Origin: Paenibacillus puerhi
Lineage (GTDB): Bacteria; Bacillota; Bacilli; Paenibacillales; NBRC-103111
Length of the DNA: 64,000 bases
Reading direction: 5' to 3'
NCBI RefSeq assembly: GCF_009846885.1
Contig: NZ_WUWM01000019.1
Location: 78,533-142,532, forward strand
Part shown: in pieces, positions 23,908 to 32,261 of the stretch
Position numbering within the stretch: position 1 is the first letter of the stretch
How the letters are laid out: every line of letters begins with the position of its first letter
Translations under genes and position numbers: made by a program
The notes under the pieces: generated by a model
Told to the model about the DNA's origin: nothing
The model's input: the letters and a program-made list of their open reading frames with translations, nothing else
Databases searched by the model: none

Positions 23908-26340
23908 ATGGATTATATTGCCCATATTCGTCAACGAGACGGAGAGATTCAAACCGTTCCTGATCATCTTCAAGGGGTCAGGCAAAGCAGTGAGCGTCAT
24001 GGAGCCAAAATTGGCGTCCAGCATCTGGCGGGCTTGTCCGGGTGGCTGCATGACCTTGGTAAATATACGCTTGCTTTCAAGTCGTATATTGAAGAGGCCG
24101 TCGCGAATCCTGAGCGTGCCCCGCGCCGCGGTTCCGTCGATCATTCAACCGCAGGGGGCCGGCTGTTGTTCAGTCGGTATCACGAACGAGCACGAGCTCC
24201 CGGGGACCGGGAGACTGCCGAATGGATAGCCAATTGCATCATTTCTCATCACCAGGGACTTCGAGACTATTTCGCTCCCGATATGACCTCGCCGTTTCTT
24301 GATCGAGTGGCAGGGAAGGTGCTGGAAGAGTATGAGCAGGCTGTATCTGAATTTTTTTCCTACGTGGCAGAGGAGGAACTGGATAAGTATTTTGCAGCGG
24401 CAAGAGCCGAGTTAGTCCAAGTATTTACTCAGATTAGAGAAAAGGGTCTACCTCCCATCACATACACCCTAACGCTCAAATATGTATTCAGTTGTTTGAT
24501 TGATGCCGACCGTACGAATACGAGGGAATTTGAAGAAAATGAGAAATCCGATCCTACGCTGGACAGGCTTGCGTTTTTTAAAAGGTGCTACGCTACTCTA
24601 ATGCATGCCATGCAGGAGCTGGAAACTGTACCGGACGCTGGCAATCCGATTAATAAGCTAAGGAGAGAAATGTCTCGTCAATGCGACGAATTTGCTTTGC
24701 GTCCATCCGGCATGTATACGCTTTCTATACCGACGGGTGGGGGCAAAACGCTGGCTAGTCTGCGTTATGCACTCAAGCATGCTACTCGGTATAAGAAGGA
24801 CCGAATCATTTACATCGTGCCATACACAACCGTAATTGAACAGAATGCCGACGAGGTCCGCAGGATCCTGCAGGAAGACGACTTGATCTTGGAGCATCAT
24901 TCCAACGTAGTGGATGAGGCGAGGGAAGGGGCGGACCAGGAAGAATACGATGTGCGCAGCAAAAAACTCAAGCTGGCTCGGGACAATTGGGACAGCCCGA
25001 TTATTTTCACAACGCTGGTGCAGTTTCTGAATACCTTCTATGCCAAAGGAACACGCAATATTCGCCGGATGCATCAGTTGGCCAATGCGGTACTGATCTT
25101 TGACGAAGTCCAGTCCGTGCCGGTTTCCTGCGTGTCGATGTTCAATGCGGCCTTGAATTTTCTCCACGTCATCGGTCGATCGAGCATTGTTCTCTGTACG
25201 GCGACGCAGCCGGCCCTGGACTATGTTAAGCACCAACTGCATCTCTCCGATCAGGCGGAGATGATCGGCAATCTGGATGAGACCGTCAGGAAATTCAAGC
25301 GGGTCGAGCTGATCGATCAGACGACGCCGCAGGGTATGGGGGCAGATGAGTTGTCCGCATCTATCGCAGAGCGGATGGAGAGCGTTCGGAGTGTGTTGGT
25401 GATCCTGAACACGAAGACTGCCGTGCGTAAGCTATATAACCGATTGGAGAAGGAAGAATGGGTAAAGGGCGGCGTGAAGCTGTTTCATCTCAGCACAGGC
25501 ATGTGCGCCGCACATCGCAAAACTGAGCTGGACTTGGTCAAGGAGGCCCTCAAGGCTGAGGAACGAGTCGTGTGTATCAGTACCCAGTTGATCGAGGCGG
25601 GGGTCAACATCAGCTTCGAATGCGTCATTCGCTCACTGGCAGGGCTAGATTCGATCGCGCAGGCGGCAGGACGGTGCAATCGCCATGGCAAGGACCCGAC
25701 GCGGGATGTTTTTATCATTAAGTCGGCAGATGAGGTGCTGACGCACTTGCCGGAGATCAGGGCCGGGGCTGGGATGACGGAGCGGGTTCTACACGAGTTC
25801 AGTCAACATCCGGAGCAATACGGTCATGATCTGCTGTCAGCCGACGCGATGAAGCTTTACTTCCAGTATTACTACGAGCATCTCAAGGAGAAGCTGCACT
25901 ACTGGGTTCCCAAGCTGGAGCAAAACATGTTTGATTTATTGAACAAAAACAAGGCCTATTATGATGCCTACAAGGCCAAGCACGGCAAAAATAAGCAGCC
26001 TTCCTTGGAGAGCCGTCCGGCACTGGCGACGGCCGAGCAGTATTTCGAGGTCATCAGCAGCGCTGCCCGATCGGTACTCGTTCCCTACAACGACAAGGCC
26101 AGGGAGCTGATCCTGTCGCTTAACGGAGAGCTGGATATACGGGAACTGGAGGGGCGGCTGAAGGAGGCACAGCCCTATATGGTCAACATCTTCGAGCATG
26201 AACTGCGCAAGCTGGAGAAGAATGGGGATGTATTCCCGGTTTTGCATGGCAGCGTCCTGGCTTTGCGGGAGACGGCTTATTCGGACCGCTTCGGTCTGGA
26301 GACGAATGGCGAAGGCGAGTGGCAGGCGGCGATGTGTTAA
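23908..26340 (+). CDS. cas3: Type I-C CRISPR helicase-nuclease Cas3
   Basis: An 810-residue fusion of HD nuclease and superfamily 2 helicase that degrades DNA marked by Cascade. The HD domain (about 15-200) shows WLHDLGKYT, SVDHSTAGG and ISHHQGL. The helicase shows Walker A PTGGGKTLASL at about 277, the DEAH-box equivalent FDEVQSVP, motif III CTATQPAL, and motif VI AQAAGRCNRHG. The ATG at 23908 is preferred because GGAGGG lies 5 bases upstream; an ATG at 23857 would add 17 residues. A strong terminator follows, so cas3 is a separate transcript from the other cas genes. Confidence 0.95.
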   Translation: MDYIAHIRQRDGEIQTVPDHLQGVRQSSERHGAKIGVQHLAGLSGWLHDLGKYTLAFKSYIEEAVANPERAPRRGSVDHSTAGGRLLFSRYHERARAPGDRETAEWIANCIISHHQGLRDYFAPDMTSPFLDRVAGKVLEEYEQAVSEFFSYVAEEELDKYFAAARAELVQVFTQIREKGLPPITYTLTLKYVFSCLIDADRTNTREFEENEKSDPTLDRLAFFKRCYATLMHAMQELETVPDAGNPINKLRREMSRQCDEFALRPSGMYTLSIPTGGGKTLASLRYALKHATRYKKDRIIYIVPYTTVIEQNADEVRRILQEDDLILEHHSNVVDEAREGADQEEYDVRSKKLKLARDNWDSPIIFTTLVQFLNTFYAKGTRNIRRMHQLANAVLIFDEVQSVPVSCVSMFNAALNFLHVIGRSSIVLCTATQPALDYVKHQLHLSDQAEMIGNLDETVRKFKRVELIDQTTPQGMGADELSASIAERMESVRSVLVILNTKTAVRKLYNRLEKEEWVKGGVKLFHLSTGMCAAHRKTELDLVKEALKAEERVVCISTQLIEAGVNISFECVIRSLAGLDSIAQAAGRCNRHGKDPTRDVFIIKSADEVLTHLPEIRAGAGMTERVLHEFSQHPEQYGHDLLSADAMKLYFQYYYEHLKEKLHYWVPKLEQNMFDLLNKNKAYYDAYKAKHGKNKQPSLESRPALATAEQYFEVISSAARSVLVPYNDKARELILSLNGELDIRELEGRLKEAQPYMVNIFEHELRKLEKNGDVFPVLHGSVLALRETAYSDRFGLETNGEGEWQAAMC

Positions 26341-26344
26341 AACG

Positions 26345-26369
26345 AAAAACCCGCTTCCAGCGGGTTTTT
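26345..26369. terminator. Bidirectional terminator between cas3 and the cas5 operon
   Basis: AAAAACCCGCT, loop TCC, AGCGGGTTTTT. The hairpin has a T-tract on both strands, so it can end cas3 on the plus strand and the crRNA-like transcript on the minus strand. Confidence 0.88.
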
Positions 26370-26421
26370 CTGCAAATAATAACCTATAAATTTCAATCCA
26401 CGCTTTGCAGCGACAATTGCA
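26345..26421 (-). ncRNA. Candidate CreR-like crRNA regulator of the cas operon
   Basis: Minus strand, in order: promoter-like TTGATT (26451-26456), 18 bases, TGC-TACACT (extended -10, 26427-26432); a shortened CRISPR repeat at 26414-26390 (GTCGC, then TGCAAA, then GCGTGGATTGAAAT, identical to the array repeat at both ends but with the upper stem replaced by a GCAA tetraloop hairpin); a spacer-like TTATAGGTTATTATTTGCAG (26389-26370); and a terminator hairpin ending in TTTTT. The spacer matches the plus-operon leader at 26541-26520 next to a TTC PAM. Such an RNA could be cut by Cas5 and guide Cascade to repress cas5-cas2. Seen: elements and matches. Inferred: transcription and function. Confidence 0.6.
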
Positions 26422-26477
26422 ATGAAAGTGTAGCATAGAGAAATGCAACAAATCAATTTAAATTAGGATGGAAAGTA

Positions 26478-26506
26478 TTGTATTTAATTGAATTATGATT
26501 TAAAAT
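26478..26506 (+). promoter_or_regulatory. Promoter of the cas5-cas8c-cas7-cas4-cas1-cas2 operon
   Basis: TTGTAT (26478-26483), 17 bases, TAAAAT (26501-26506), in an AT-rich gap about 60 bases before the cas5 start. Confidence 0.6.
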
Positions 26507-26519
26507 GAAAATGTTAGTA

Positions 26520-26541
26520 TATAAATGATAACATATAAGAA
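26520..26541 (-). promoter_or_regulatory. Putative CreR target site in the cas operon leader
   Basis: Minus strand: PAM TTC (26541-26539), then TTATATGTTATCATTT (26538-26523). Compared with the candidate RNA, the first 16 positions differ only at 6 and 12. The site covers the expected transcription start and lies just before the AAAGGAGG ribosome binding site of cas5. Confidence 0.55.
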
Positions 26542-26563
26542 GAAATGAAGAAAGGAGGACGCT

Positions 26564-27283
26564 ATGCGCAATCAAATTGAGTTCGAGGTATACGGCAACT
26601 ACGCGCTCTTCACAGACCCTCTATCAAAAATTGGCGGAGAAAAGTTCAGCTACCAGATTCCCACCTATCAGGCGATTAAGGGGATTGTCGAATCCATATA
26701 CTGGAAACCCACATTGATCTGGTATGTGGATGAAGTGCGAATCATGAATCCGATCCAGACAGAGTCCAAGGGAATCCGGCCCATTGAGTATAGCGGGGGG
26801 AATACGCTGGCCTATTACACGTACCTGAAGGATGTAAAATATCAGGTACGGGTCCATTTTGAATTCAACCCATATCGCGAGGATCTGGCCCATGACCGCA
26901 ATGAGCATAAGCATCACCAGATCAGCAAGCGCGCGGTGCAGGCGGGGGGCCGGAGAGATATTTTCCTGGGAGCCCGCGAATGTCAGGGGTACGTGGAGCC
27001 TTGTATCTTCGGCGAAGGCAAGGGCTTCTACGACGAGGTGCCTGAGCTGGATTTCGGTGTGATGGTACATGGCATCAGCTATCCCGATGAGACCGGCCGA
27101 ACGGAGCGGGAAACTCGGTTATGGCGGGCCAAAATGGAACGGGGAGTCGTTCGGTTTATTCGTCCGGAAAATTGTCCGTTCGTGCGGCAAACCGGTTCGG
27201 GCGCGGCGAAGCCGTTTGACTCTGACACTATGCAATCCGTAGATGATTTGTATGAGGAATGCTTTCCGAACGGAGGCGAATAA
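26564..27283 (+). CDS. cas5c: Type I-C Cascade subunit and crRNA endonuclease Cas5c
   Basis: A 239-residue RAMP protein. In type I-C systems, which lack Cas6, Cas5c (Cas5d) cleaves the precursor crRNA and stays on the repeat-derived handle. Family features are visible: the N-terminal [12 protein letters not shown], the tyrosine/lysine region [17 protein letters not shown] (about 45-60), and the basic catalytic stretch [13 protein letters not shown] near 110. [13 protein letters not shown] is also typical. First gene of the operon, with AAAGGAGG 8 bases before the ATG. Confidence 0.95.
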   Translation: MRNQIEFEVYGNYALFTDPLSKIGGEKFSYQIPTYQAIKGIVESIYWKPTLIWYVDEVRIMNPIQTESKGIRPIEYSGGNTLAYYTYLKDVKYQVRVHFEFNPYREDLAHDRNEHKHHQISKRAVQAGGRRDIFLGARECQGYVEPCIFGEGKGFYDEVPELDFGVMVHGISYPDETGRTERETRLWRAKMERGVVRFIRPENCPFVRQTGSGAAKPFDSDTMQSVDDLYEECFPNGGE

Positions 27284-29218
27284 ATGACCTGGCTGGCTCG
27301 GCTTAACCAGACGTATGAGAACCACGCCCATATTGTCGGGCAATTTGAAAAAAAGCGCAACGACCGCGAATACGCCTTGATTCCCGTATCTCACACGACT
27401 CAATCCGCCCATATTGAAGTGTATGTGGACGGAGAGGGGAATTTCATATCCGCGAAGGTGGTGGACAAAAGCGATTCCAGTACAATCATCCCTTGTACGG
27501 AGGCATCGGCTAGCCGAACAAGTGCGCCCGTCCCTCATCCTTTGTTCGACAAGCTGGTCTATTTGGCCGGCGACTATGCGCGATATTGCGAGGAAGCCAA
27601 GGGAACTCCCCACAACGACTATATGGCCCAACTGCAAGACTGGTGTGAGTCGGAAGCGGTGCATCCAAAGGTGAAGAGCGTGTATGCGTATTTGCGCCGA
27701 GGGACGCTGATGGAGGATCTGATACGCGCCCAGGTCTTGTGGACCGATGAACGGCACAAATTGATCGAGAAGTGGACATCGGCGGAGGAAGAGAGACTGG
27801 GCTTGAAGCCTGAACTGTTCAAGGTGATCGCCTCCGATCAAAGTGCCGCATTCGTCCGGTTCGCCGTCCAGATTCCGGGAGACGCGGAACCTCGTCTGTG
27901 GCGTGATCTGTCCGTGCAGCAAGCCTTTATCCGCTACTATGACAGGAAGCTGACCGAGTTGGAGCTCTGTTATGTCACCGGGGAACGGCTGCCTTATGCC
28001 GATAAACATGCGTCCCGCATCCGCAACTCCGGAGACAAGTCCAAGCTGATTTCGGCCAACGATACGAGCGGGTTTACGTTCCGCGGGCGATTCCGCACCA
28101 GTCGGGAGGCGGCGGCCGTCAGCTACGAGGTGTCCCAGAAGGCGCATAATGCGCTCAAGTGGCTGATCGACAAGCAATCTTACGCTCTGGACGGCAAAGT
28201 CTTTCTTGTCTGGGGAACGGGGCAGCTGGAGATGCCCGACCCGCTTGGCGATGGGCTGAGCTTAGGCATGTACGATGAGGCAGACGAAGAAGAGGAGAAC
28301 GGAGACAGCACGCGCAAGCAATTTGCCGGTCAAGTGCGGCGAGCGCTCCAAGGATACCGCTATGATGGCGATTATGAAGCCCATGTTATTGTGATGGTGC
28401 TGGATGCGGCCACGCCAGGACGGATGTCGATCGTCTACTACCGGGATATGAACAAGGAGCTGTTCCTGGATCGTCTGCAGCATTGGCATGAAACTTGCTC
28501 GTGGCGTCATCGCTTCCATAAGGATGAAGAGAAGCGGACGCTGACCTTCGAGGGCGCGCCGGCGTCGCGGGACATCGCTTATGCGGCTTACGGTCCGCGC
28601 GCTTCCGACAAGGTAGTCAAGGGGCTGATGGAGCGAATGCTGCCGTGTATCGTGGACGGGCGCAAGATTCCGCTTGATATCGTCCGCAGCGTTACAGCCA
28701 GGGCTTCTAATCCTATAGGACTTGATGAATGGGAATGGGAGAAGACACTGAGCATAGCTTGCGCTCTGATCAATAAAACCTATGAGAGTGAGGGATTCAG
28801 CGTGAGTCTGGATGTCCGAAATACAGATCGCAGCTATTTGTTCGGCCGCATGCTGGCCATTGCCGACGTGCTGGAACGAAGGGCGCTTGGACGGGACGAG
28901 AAGCGCGCCACCAATGCGATCCGGTACATGAATGCTTTCGCGCAGCGTCCGGGGCGGACCTGGACGATTATTCAGTCCAATCTTCAGCCTTACCAGGCGC
29001 GGATGGGAACGGATGCCGGCTACTACAACCGGTTGCTCGATGAAGTAGGCGCGCAATTGGAAGCCGAGCATTTTACAGACAGACCGCTAAGCGGGTTATA
29101 CTTGCTCGGCTTTTACAGCCAGCGCCATGACTTGTACCAAAGCAAGAAGGATCGGGAGACAAACGCTGCCCAGGATGGGAAGCTTGAGCCTGAACATAAA
29201 GAAGAGGGGGAAATCTGA
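27284..29218 (+). CDS. cas8c: Type I-C Cascade large subunit Cas8c (Csd1)
   Basis: A 644-residue large subunit that recognises the PAM and opens the target. The start LARLNQTYENHA, the segment ERLPYADKHASRIRNSGDKSKLISANDTSGFTFRGRF (about 235-275) and the C-terminal YNRLLDEVGAQLEAEHFTDRPLSGLYLLGFYSQRHDLY are characteristic of Csd1. In type I-C an internal start inside cas8c often yields the small Cas11c subunit; its C-terminal third is where to look, but I cannot fix the site. The ATG abuts the cas5c stop, showing translational coupling. Confidence 0.95.
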   Translation: MTWLARLNQTYENHAHIVGQFEKKRNDREYALIPVSHTTQSAHIEVYVDGEGNFISAKVVDKSDSSTIIPCTEASASRTSAPVPHPLFDKLVYLAGDYARYCEEAKGTPHNDYMAQLQDWCESEAVHPKVKSVYAYLRRGTLMEDLIRAQVLWTDERHKLIEKWTSAEEERLGLKPELFKVIASDQSAAFVRFAVQIPGDAEPRLWRDLSVQQAFIRYYDRKLTELELCYVTGERLPYADKHASRIRNSGDKSKLISANDTSGFTFRGRFRTSREAAAVSYEVSQKAHNALKWLIDKQSYALDGKVFLVWGTGQLEMPDPLGDGLSLGMYDEADEEEENGDSTRKQFAGQVRRALQGYRYDGDYEAHVIVMVLDAATPGRMSIVYYRDMNKELFLDRLQHWHETCSWRHRFHKDEEKRTLTFEGAPASRDIAYAAYGPRASDKVVKGLMERMLPCIVDGRKIPLDIVRSVTARASNPIGLDEWEWEKTLSIACALINKTYESEGFSVSLDVRNTDRSYLFGRMLAIADVLERRALGRDEKRATNAIRYMNAFAQRPGRTWTIIQSNLQPYQARMGTDAGYYNRLLDEVGAQLEAEHFTDRPLSGLYLLGFYSQRHDLYQSKKDRETNAAQDGKLEPEHKEEGEI

Positions 29219-29220
29219 AC

Positions 29221-30105
29221 ATGAGTACATTGGATCGTAAGATCGACTTTGCCGTTATTTTGTCCGTCCGCAATGCCAACCCGAACGGGGATCCGCTTAA
29301 CGGCAATCGCCCTCGGCAAAATTATGACGGGCGCGGGGAAATCTCCGACGTGTGTCTGAAGCGGAAAATTCGCAATCGTCTGCAGGATATGGGGGAGTCC
29401 ATTCTGGTGCAGTCGGACGAGCGGCGCTCGGACGGTCATCGCAGTATCAAGGATCGCGTGGATGCGAATGCGGAGGTCCAGGAGTTTGCCAAAGGGAAGA
29501 AGCAGAATAACGAGCTGTATGCCCAGGCGGCTTGCCGCTCCTGGATGGACGTGCGCAGCTTCGGACAGGTATTTGCCTTCAGCGGCTCGGAGAGCTCGGG
29601 CAGCGGGGTTTCCATCGGAGTGCGGGGGCCCGTCTCCATCCATACGGCTGTCAGCCTGGACCCGATCGATATTTCTAGTATGCAGATTACGAAGAGTGTG
29701 AACGCGGTTACCCCTAAGGCCGATCCGAATAAGAAAAGCTCCGATACGATGGGGATGAAGCATCGGGTGGATTTTGGGGTTTATGTATGCTATGGAAGCA
29801 TTAATACACAATTGGCCGAGAAAACCGGGTTTACTTACGAGGATGCGGAGAAAATTCGTGAGGCGCTTATCACTTTGTTTGAAAACGATACCTCTTCTGC
29901 ACGCCCGGACGGCACCATGGAGGTGCATCAGGTTTACTGGTGGGAGCATCCGTCCAAGCTAGGGCGCTACTCTTCTGCCAAGGTGCACCGTTCTCTCCAG
30001 ATTCATTTGAACGAAGGTGTGATCGAACCAAAGTCGTTGGAGGATTACAAGGTGACTGTGGTGCCGCTTGAGGGTCTGGAAGTGCGGCAGTATGCAGGGC
30101 TATAA
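29221..30105 (+). CDS. cas7c: Type I-C Cascade backbone subunit Cas7c (Csd2)
   Basis: A 294-residue RAMP subunit present in several copies along the crRNA; its thumb loops kink every sixth guide base. The N-terminus RKIDFAVILSVRNANPNGDPLNGNRPRQN is the Csd2 signature. RSFGQVFAFSGS, GVRGPVSIHTAVSLDPI and MGMKHRVDFGVYV continue the family pattern. Start ATG after AGAGGGGG. Its 3' end overlaps cas4 by 14 bases. Confidence 0.95.
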   Translation: MSTLDRKIDFAVILSVRNANPNGDPLNGNRPRQNYDGRGEISDVCLKRKIRNRLQDMGESILVQSDERRSDGHRSIKDRVDANAEVQEFAKGKKQNNELYAQAACRSWMDVRSFGQVFAFSGSESSGSGVSIGVRGPVSIHTAVSLDPIDISSMQITKSVNAVTPKADPNKKSSDTMGMKHRVDFGVYVCYGSINTQLAEKTGFTYEDAEKIREALITLFENDTSSARPDGTMEVHQVYWWEHPSKLGRYSSAKVHRSLQIHLNEGVIEPKSLEDYKVTVVPLEGLEVRQYAGL

Positions 30106-30751
30106 CGAAGAGGACTACCTGCTCCTTTCCGGAATTCAGCACTATAACTTTTGCCGAAGACAGTGGGCTCTCATTCATATCGAACAGCAGTGGGAAGAAA
30201 ATGTTCGCACCATCGAAGGGGCTCATGTGCATCGAGTGGCTGATCAGCCTTTTATTCGTGAGAAAAGAGGGGATAAGCTGATCGCCCGAGCCTTGCCGGT
30301 CCATTCCAGGCAGCTCGGAATCACGGGAGTATGCGATGTCGTGGAGTTTGTACGCGATCCGGATGGTATCCCGCTCGTGGGAGAGGAAGGGCTGTACCTT
30401 CCTTTCCCTGTGGAGTATAAACGGGGGAAGCCCAAGAAAAACGACTCCGACTTGTCCCAACTGGTAGCGCAGATGATGTGTCTGGAAGAAATGCTCGGAT
30501 GCGAGCTGTCGCAGGGCTACTTCTACTACGATGAGATTAAGCACCGGGTGGAAATTACGGTTGCCGAGGCTGATCGGGAGCGGGTTCGCAGTGCGTTAAA
30601 GGATATGCATCACTATTTCCAGAGGCAGCATACTCCGAAAGCCAAGACGGGACCTCATTGCGCGAGCTGCTCGCTGAACCCGATCTGTTTGCCGGAGATG
30701 ATGAGCAAGAGAACGGTTGCCAGCTTTATCGAAAGCAGGTTGATGGAATGA
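30092..30751 (+). CDS. cas4: CRISPR adaptation exonuclease Cas4
   Basis: A 219-residue Fe-S nuclease of the RecB family that trims prespacers and selects those with a PAM. One cluster cysteine lies in HYNFCRRQWAL at about residue 21, and three more in CASCSLNPIC near residue 193. Nuclease residues are GAHVHR, VCDVVEF (Asp) and VEYKRGKPK (Glu-Lys). The ATG at 30092 lies inside the end of cas7c with no strong ribosome binding site; an upstream in-frame TTG adds eight residues. The stop overlaps cas1 by ATGA. Confidence 0.93.
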   Translation: MQGYNEEDYLLLSGIQHYNFCRRQWALIHIEQQWEENVRTIEGAHVHRVADQPFIREKRGDKLIARALPVHSRQLGITGVCDVVEFVRDPDGIPLVGEEGLYLPFPVEYKRGKPKKNDSDLSQLVAQMMCLEEMLGCELSQGYFYYDEIKHRVEITVAEADRERVRSALKDMHHYFQRQHTPKAKTGPHCASCSLNPICLPEMMSKRTVASFIESRLME

Positions 30752-31779
30752 AGAAGCTCCTGAATACCTTATTCGTTACGACGCCTGACACTTATCTGTC
30801 GCGGGATGGCGAAAACGTGGTGATCAAGAATGAGGAGGAGGTCCTGGCTCGTTATCCTCTTCATAATCTGGAGGCGATCTGTACGTTTGGCTATGCGGGT
30901 GTAAGCCCGGCCTTGATGGGAGCCTGTGCCGAACGGCATATCTCGCTGACCTTCATGACCCGAAATGGCCGATTCTTGGCCCGGGTCACCGGAGAAGATC
31001 GGGGCAACGTCGTGCTGAGGAAGGAACAGTACCGGATCTCGGATGACGAACGAAGAAGCGCTTTAGCGGCCAGAAATATGATTATCGGTAAGCTGTACAA
31101 TCATAAATGGATCCTGGAGCGGGCCGTACGTGACTACGCACTGAGGATAGATACGGCTCGGATTAAGCAAGTGTCGGCGTCGTTGAGCGAGACGATGAAG
31201 CTTGTACGGCATGTGGAGGATTTGGATATTTTGCGCGGGATGGAGGGCGCGGCCGCTGTGCAGTACAACTCCGTATTCGACAGCTTGATCTTGCAGCAGA
31301 AGGAGCATTTCTTCTTCCATGGACGAAACAAACGGCCGCCGCTGGATAACGTCAATGCGTTGCTCTCCTTTGCGTATACGCTGCTTGCAAATGATACGAA
31401 GGCGGCGCTGGAGTCAGTGGGGCTGGACGCCTATGTTGGCTTTCTTCACCGGGACCGGCCGGGACGGGCATCGCTGGCACTGGACCTGATGGAGGAATTA
31501 AGGGGCGTTTATGCCGACCGGTTTGTCTTGTCTTTGATTAACAAGCGGCTTATTCACGATAAAGGCTTTCATAAGAAAGAAAATGGAGCTGTTATCATGG
31601 ATGAAGAGACGCGAAAAAAAGTGATTATGGCTTGGCAGGAGCGTAAGCAGGAGAAGATTATGCATCCTTACCTAAATGAAAAAATTTCCTGGGGGCTTGT
31701 ACCCTATGCCCAAGCCTTGCTGCTGGCCCGGTATATCCGGGGAGATCTGGATGAATACCCGCCATTTCTGTGGAAGTAG
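30748..31779 (+). CDS. cas1: CRISPR integrase Cas1
   Basis: A 343-residue type I-C Cas1 integrase that, with Cas2, inserts new spacers at the leader end. The metal-binding residues are a glutamate in LRGMEGAAAVQYN, a histidine in YVGFLHRDRPGRASLALDL and an acid in DLMEELR. The start overlaps the cas4 stop in ATGA. The N-terminal beta domain begins MKKLLNTLFVTTPDTYLSRDGENVVI. Confidence 0.96.
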   Translation: MKKLLNTLFVTTPDTYLSRDGENVVIKNEEEVLARYPLHNLEAICTFGYAGVSPALMGACAERHISLTFMTRNGRFLARVTGEDRGNVVLRKEQYRISDDERRSALAARNMIIGKLYNHKWILERAVRDYALRIDTARIKQVSASLSETMKLVRHVEDLDILRGMEGAAAVQYNSVFDSLILQQKEHFFFHGRNKRPPLDNVNALLSFAYTLLANDTKAALESVGLDAYVGFLHRDRPGRASLALDLMEELRGVYADRFVLSLINKRLIHDKGFHKKENGAVIMDEETRKKVIMAWQERKQEKIMHPYLNEKISWGLVPYAQALLLARYIRGDLDEYPPFLWK

Positions 31780-31788
31780 GTGATTGCA

Positions 31789-32079
31789 TTGTTAGTCTTG
31801 ATCACATATGATGTCAGCACATCCACCAAAGAAGGTCGACGAAGGCTGAGCCAGGTGGCGAAGACGTGCGTGAATTACGGCCAAAGGGTACAAAATTCCG
31901 TATTTGAATGTATATTGGATGCGACCCAATTCCGTAAGCTTCGGTATGAGTTGGAAGCCATGATCGATAAGGAAACCGACAGCTTGCGATTCTACAACCT
32001 GGGCGATAACTATAAAAGCAAGGTTCAGCACGTCGGAGCCAAAGAATCTTACGATATGGAAAGTCCGCTCATCTTATAA
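31789..32079 (+). CDS. cas2: CRISPR adaptation protein Cas2
   Basis: A 96-residue ferredoxin-fold protein that bridges two Cas1 dimers. The first strand MLVLITYDVSTSTKEGRRRL carries the conserved Asp. RVQNSVFECILDATQFRKL and SLRFYNLGDNY are typical. The TTG at 31789 gives the usual type I-C N-terminus and lies 6 bases from TAGGTG; a GTG at 31780, directly after the cas1 stop, is an alternative adding three residues. Last cas gene before the leader. Confidence 0.92.
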   Translation: MLVLITYDVSTSTKEGRRRLSQVAKTCVNYGQRVQNSVFECILDATQFRKLRYELEAMIDKETDSLRFYNLGDNYKSKVQHVGAKESYDMESPLIL

Positions 32080-32261
32080 AGTGCGAATGTGAAGCTCCCA
32101 TGAAAACCCTGGTTCCTTCGCACCTCGAAATTTGTCGAATATATACTAGAATGATACAAAATAAAAAAAGTCAAGCACGGATTCATTCTTGTTTCCGTGA
32201 ATCGAATAGAGAAATACACTAAATTGATGCCGCTATGAGATCAATGCTGTGTATTTTCGCT
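32080..32261 (+). promoter_or_regulatory. CRISPR leader
   Basis: A 182-base AT-rich stretch between cas2 and the first repeat. It begins with an inverted repeat (GTGCGAA at 32082 and TTCGCAC at 32117) like those in other type I-C leaders. TATACT-like sequences near 32142-32155 may be the array promoter. TCGCACCTCG (32118-32127) repeats the first arm of the CRISPR repeat. Confidence 0.75.
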
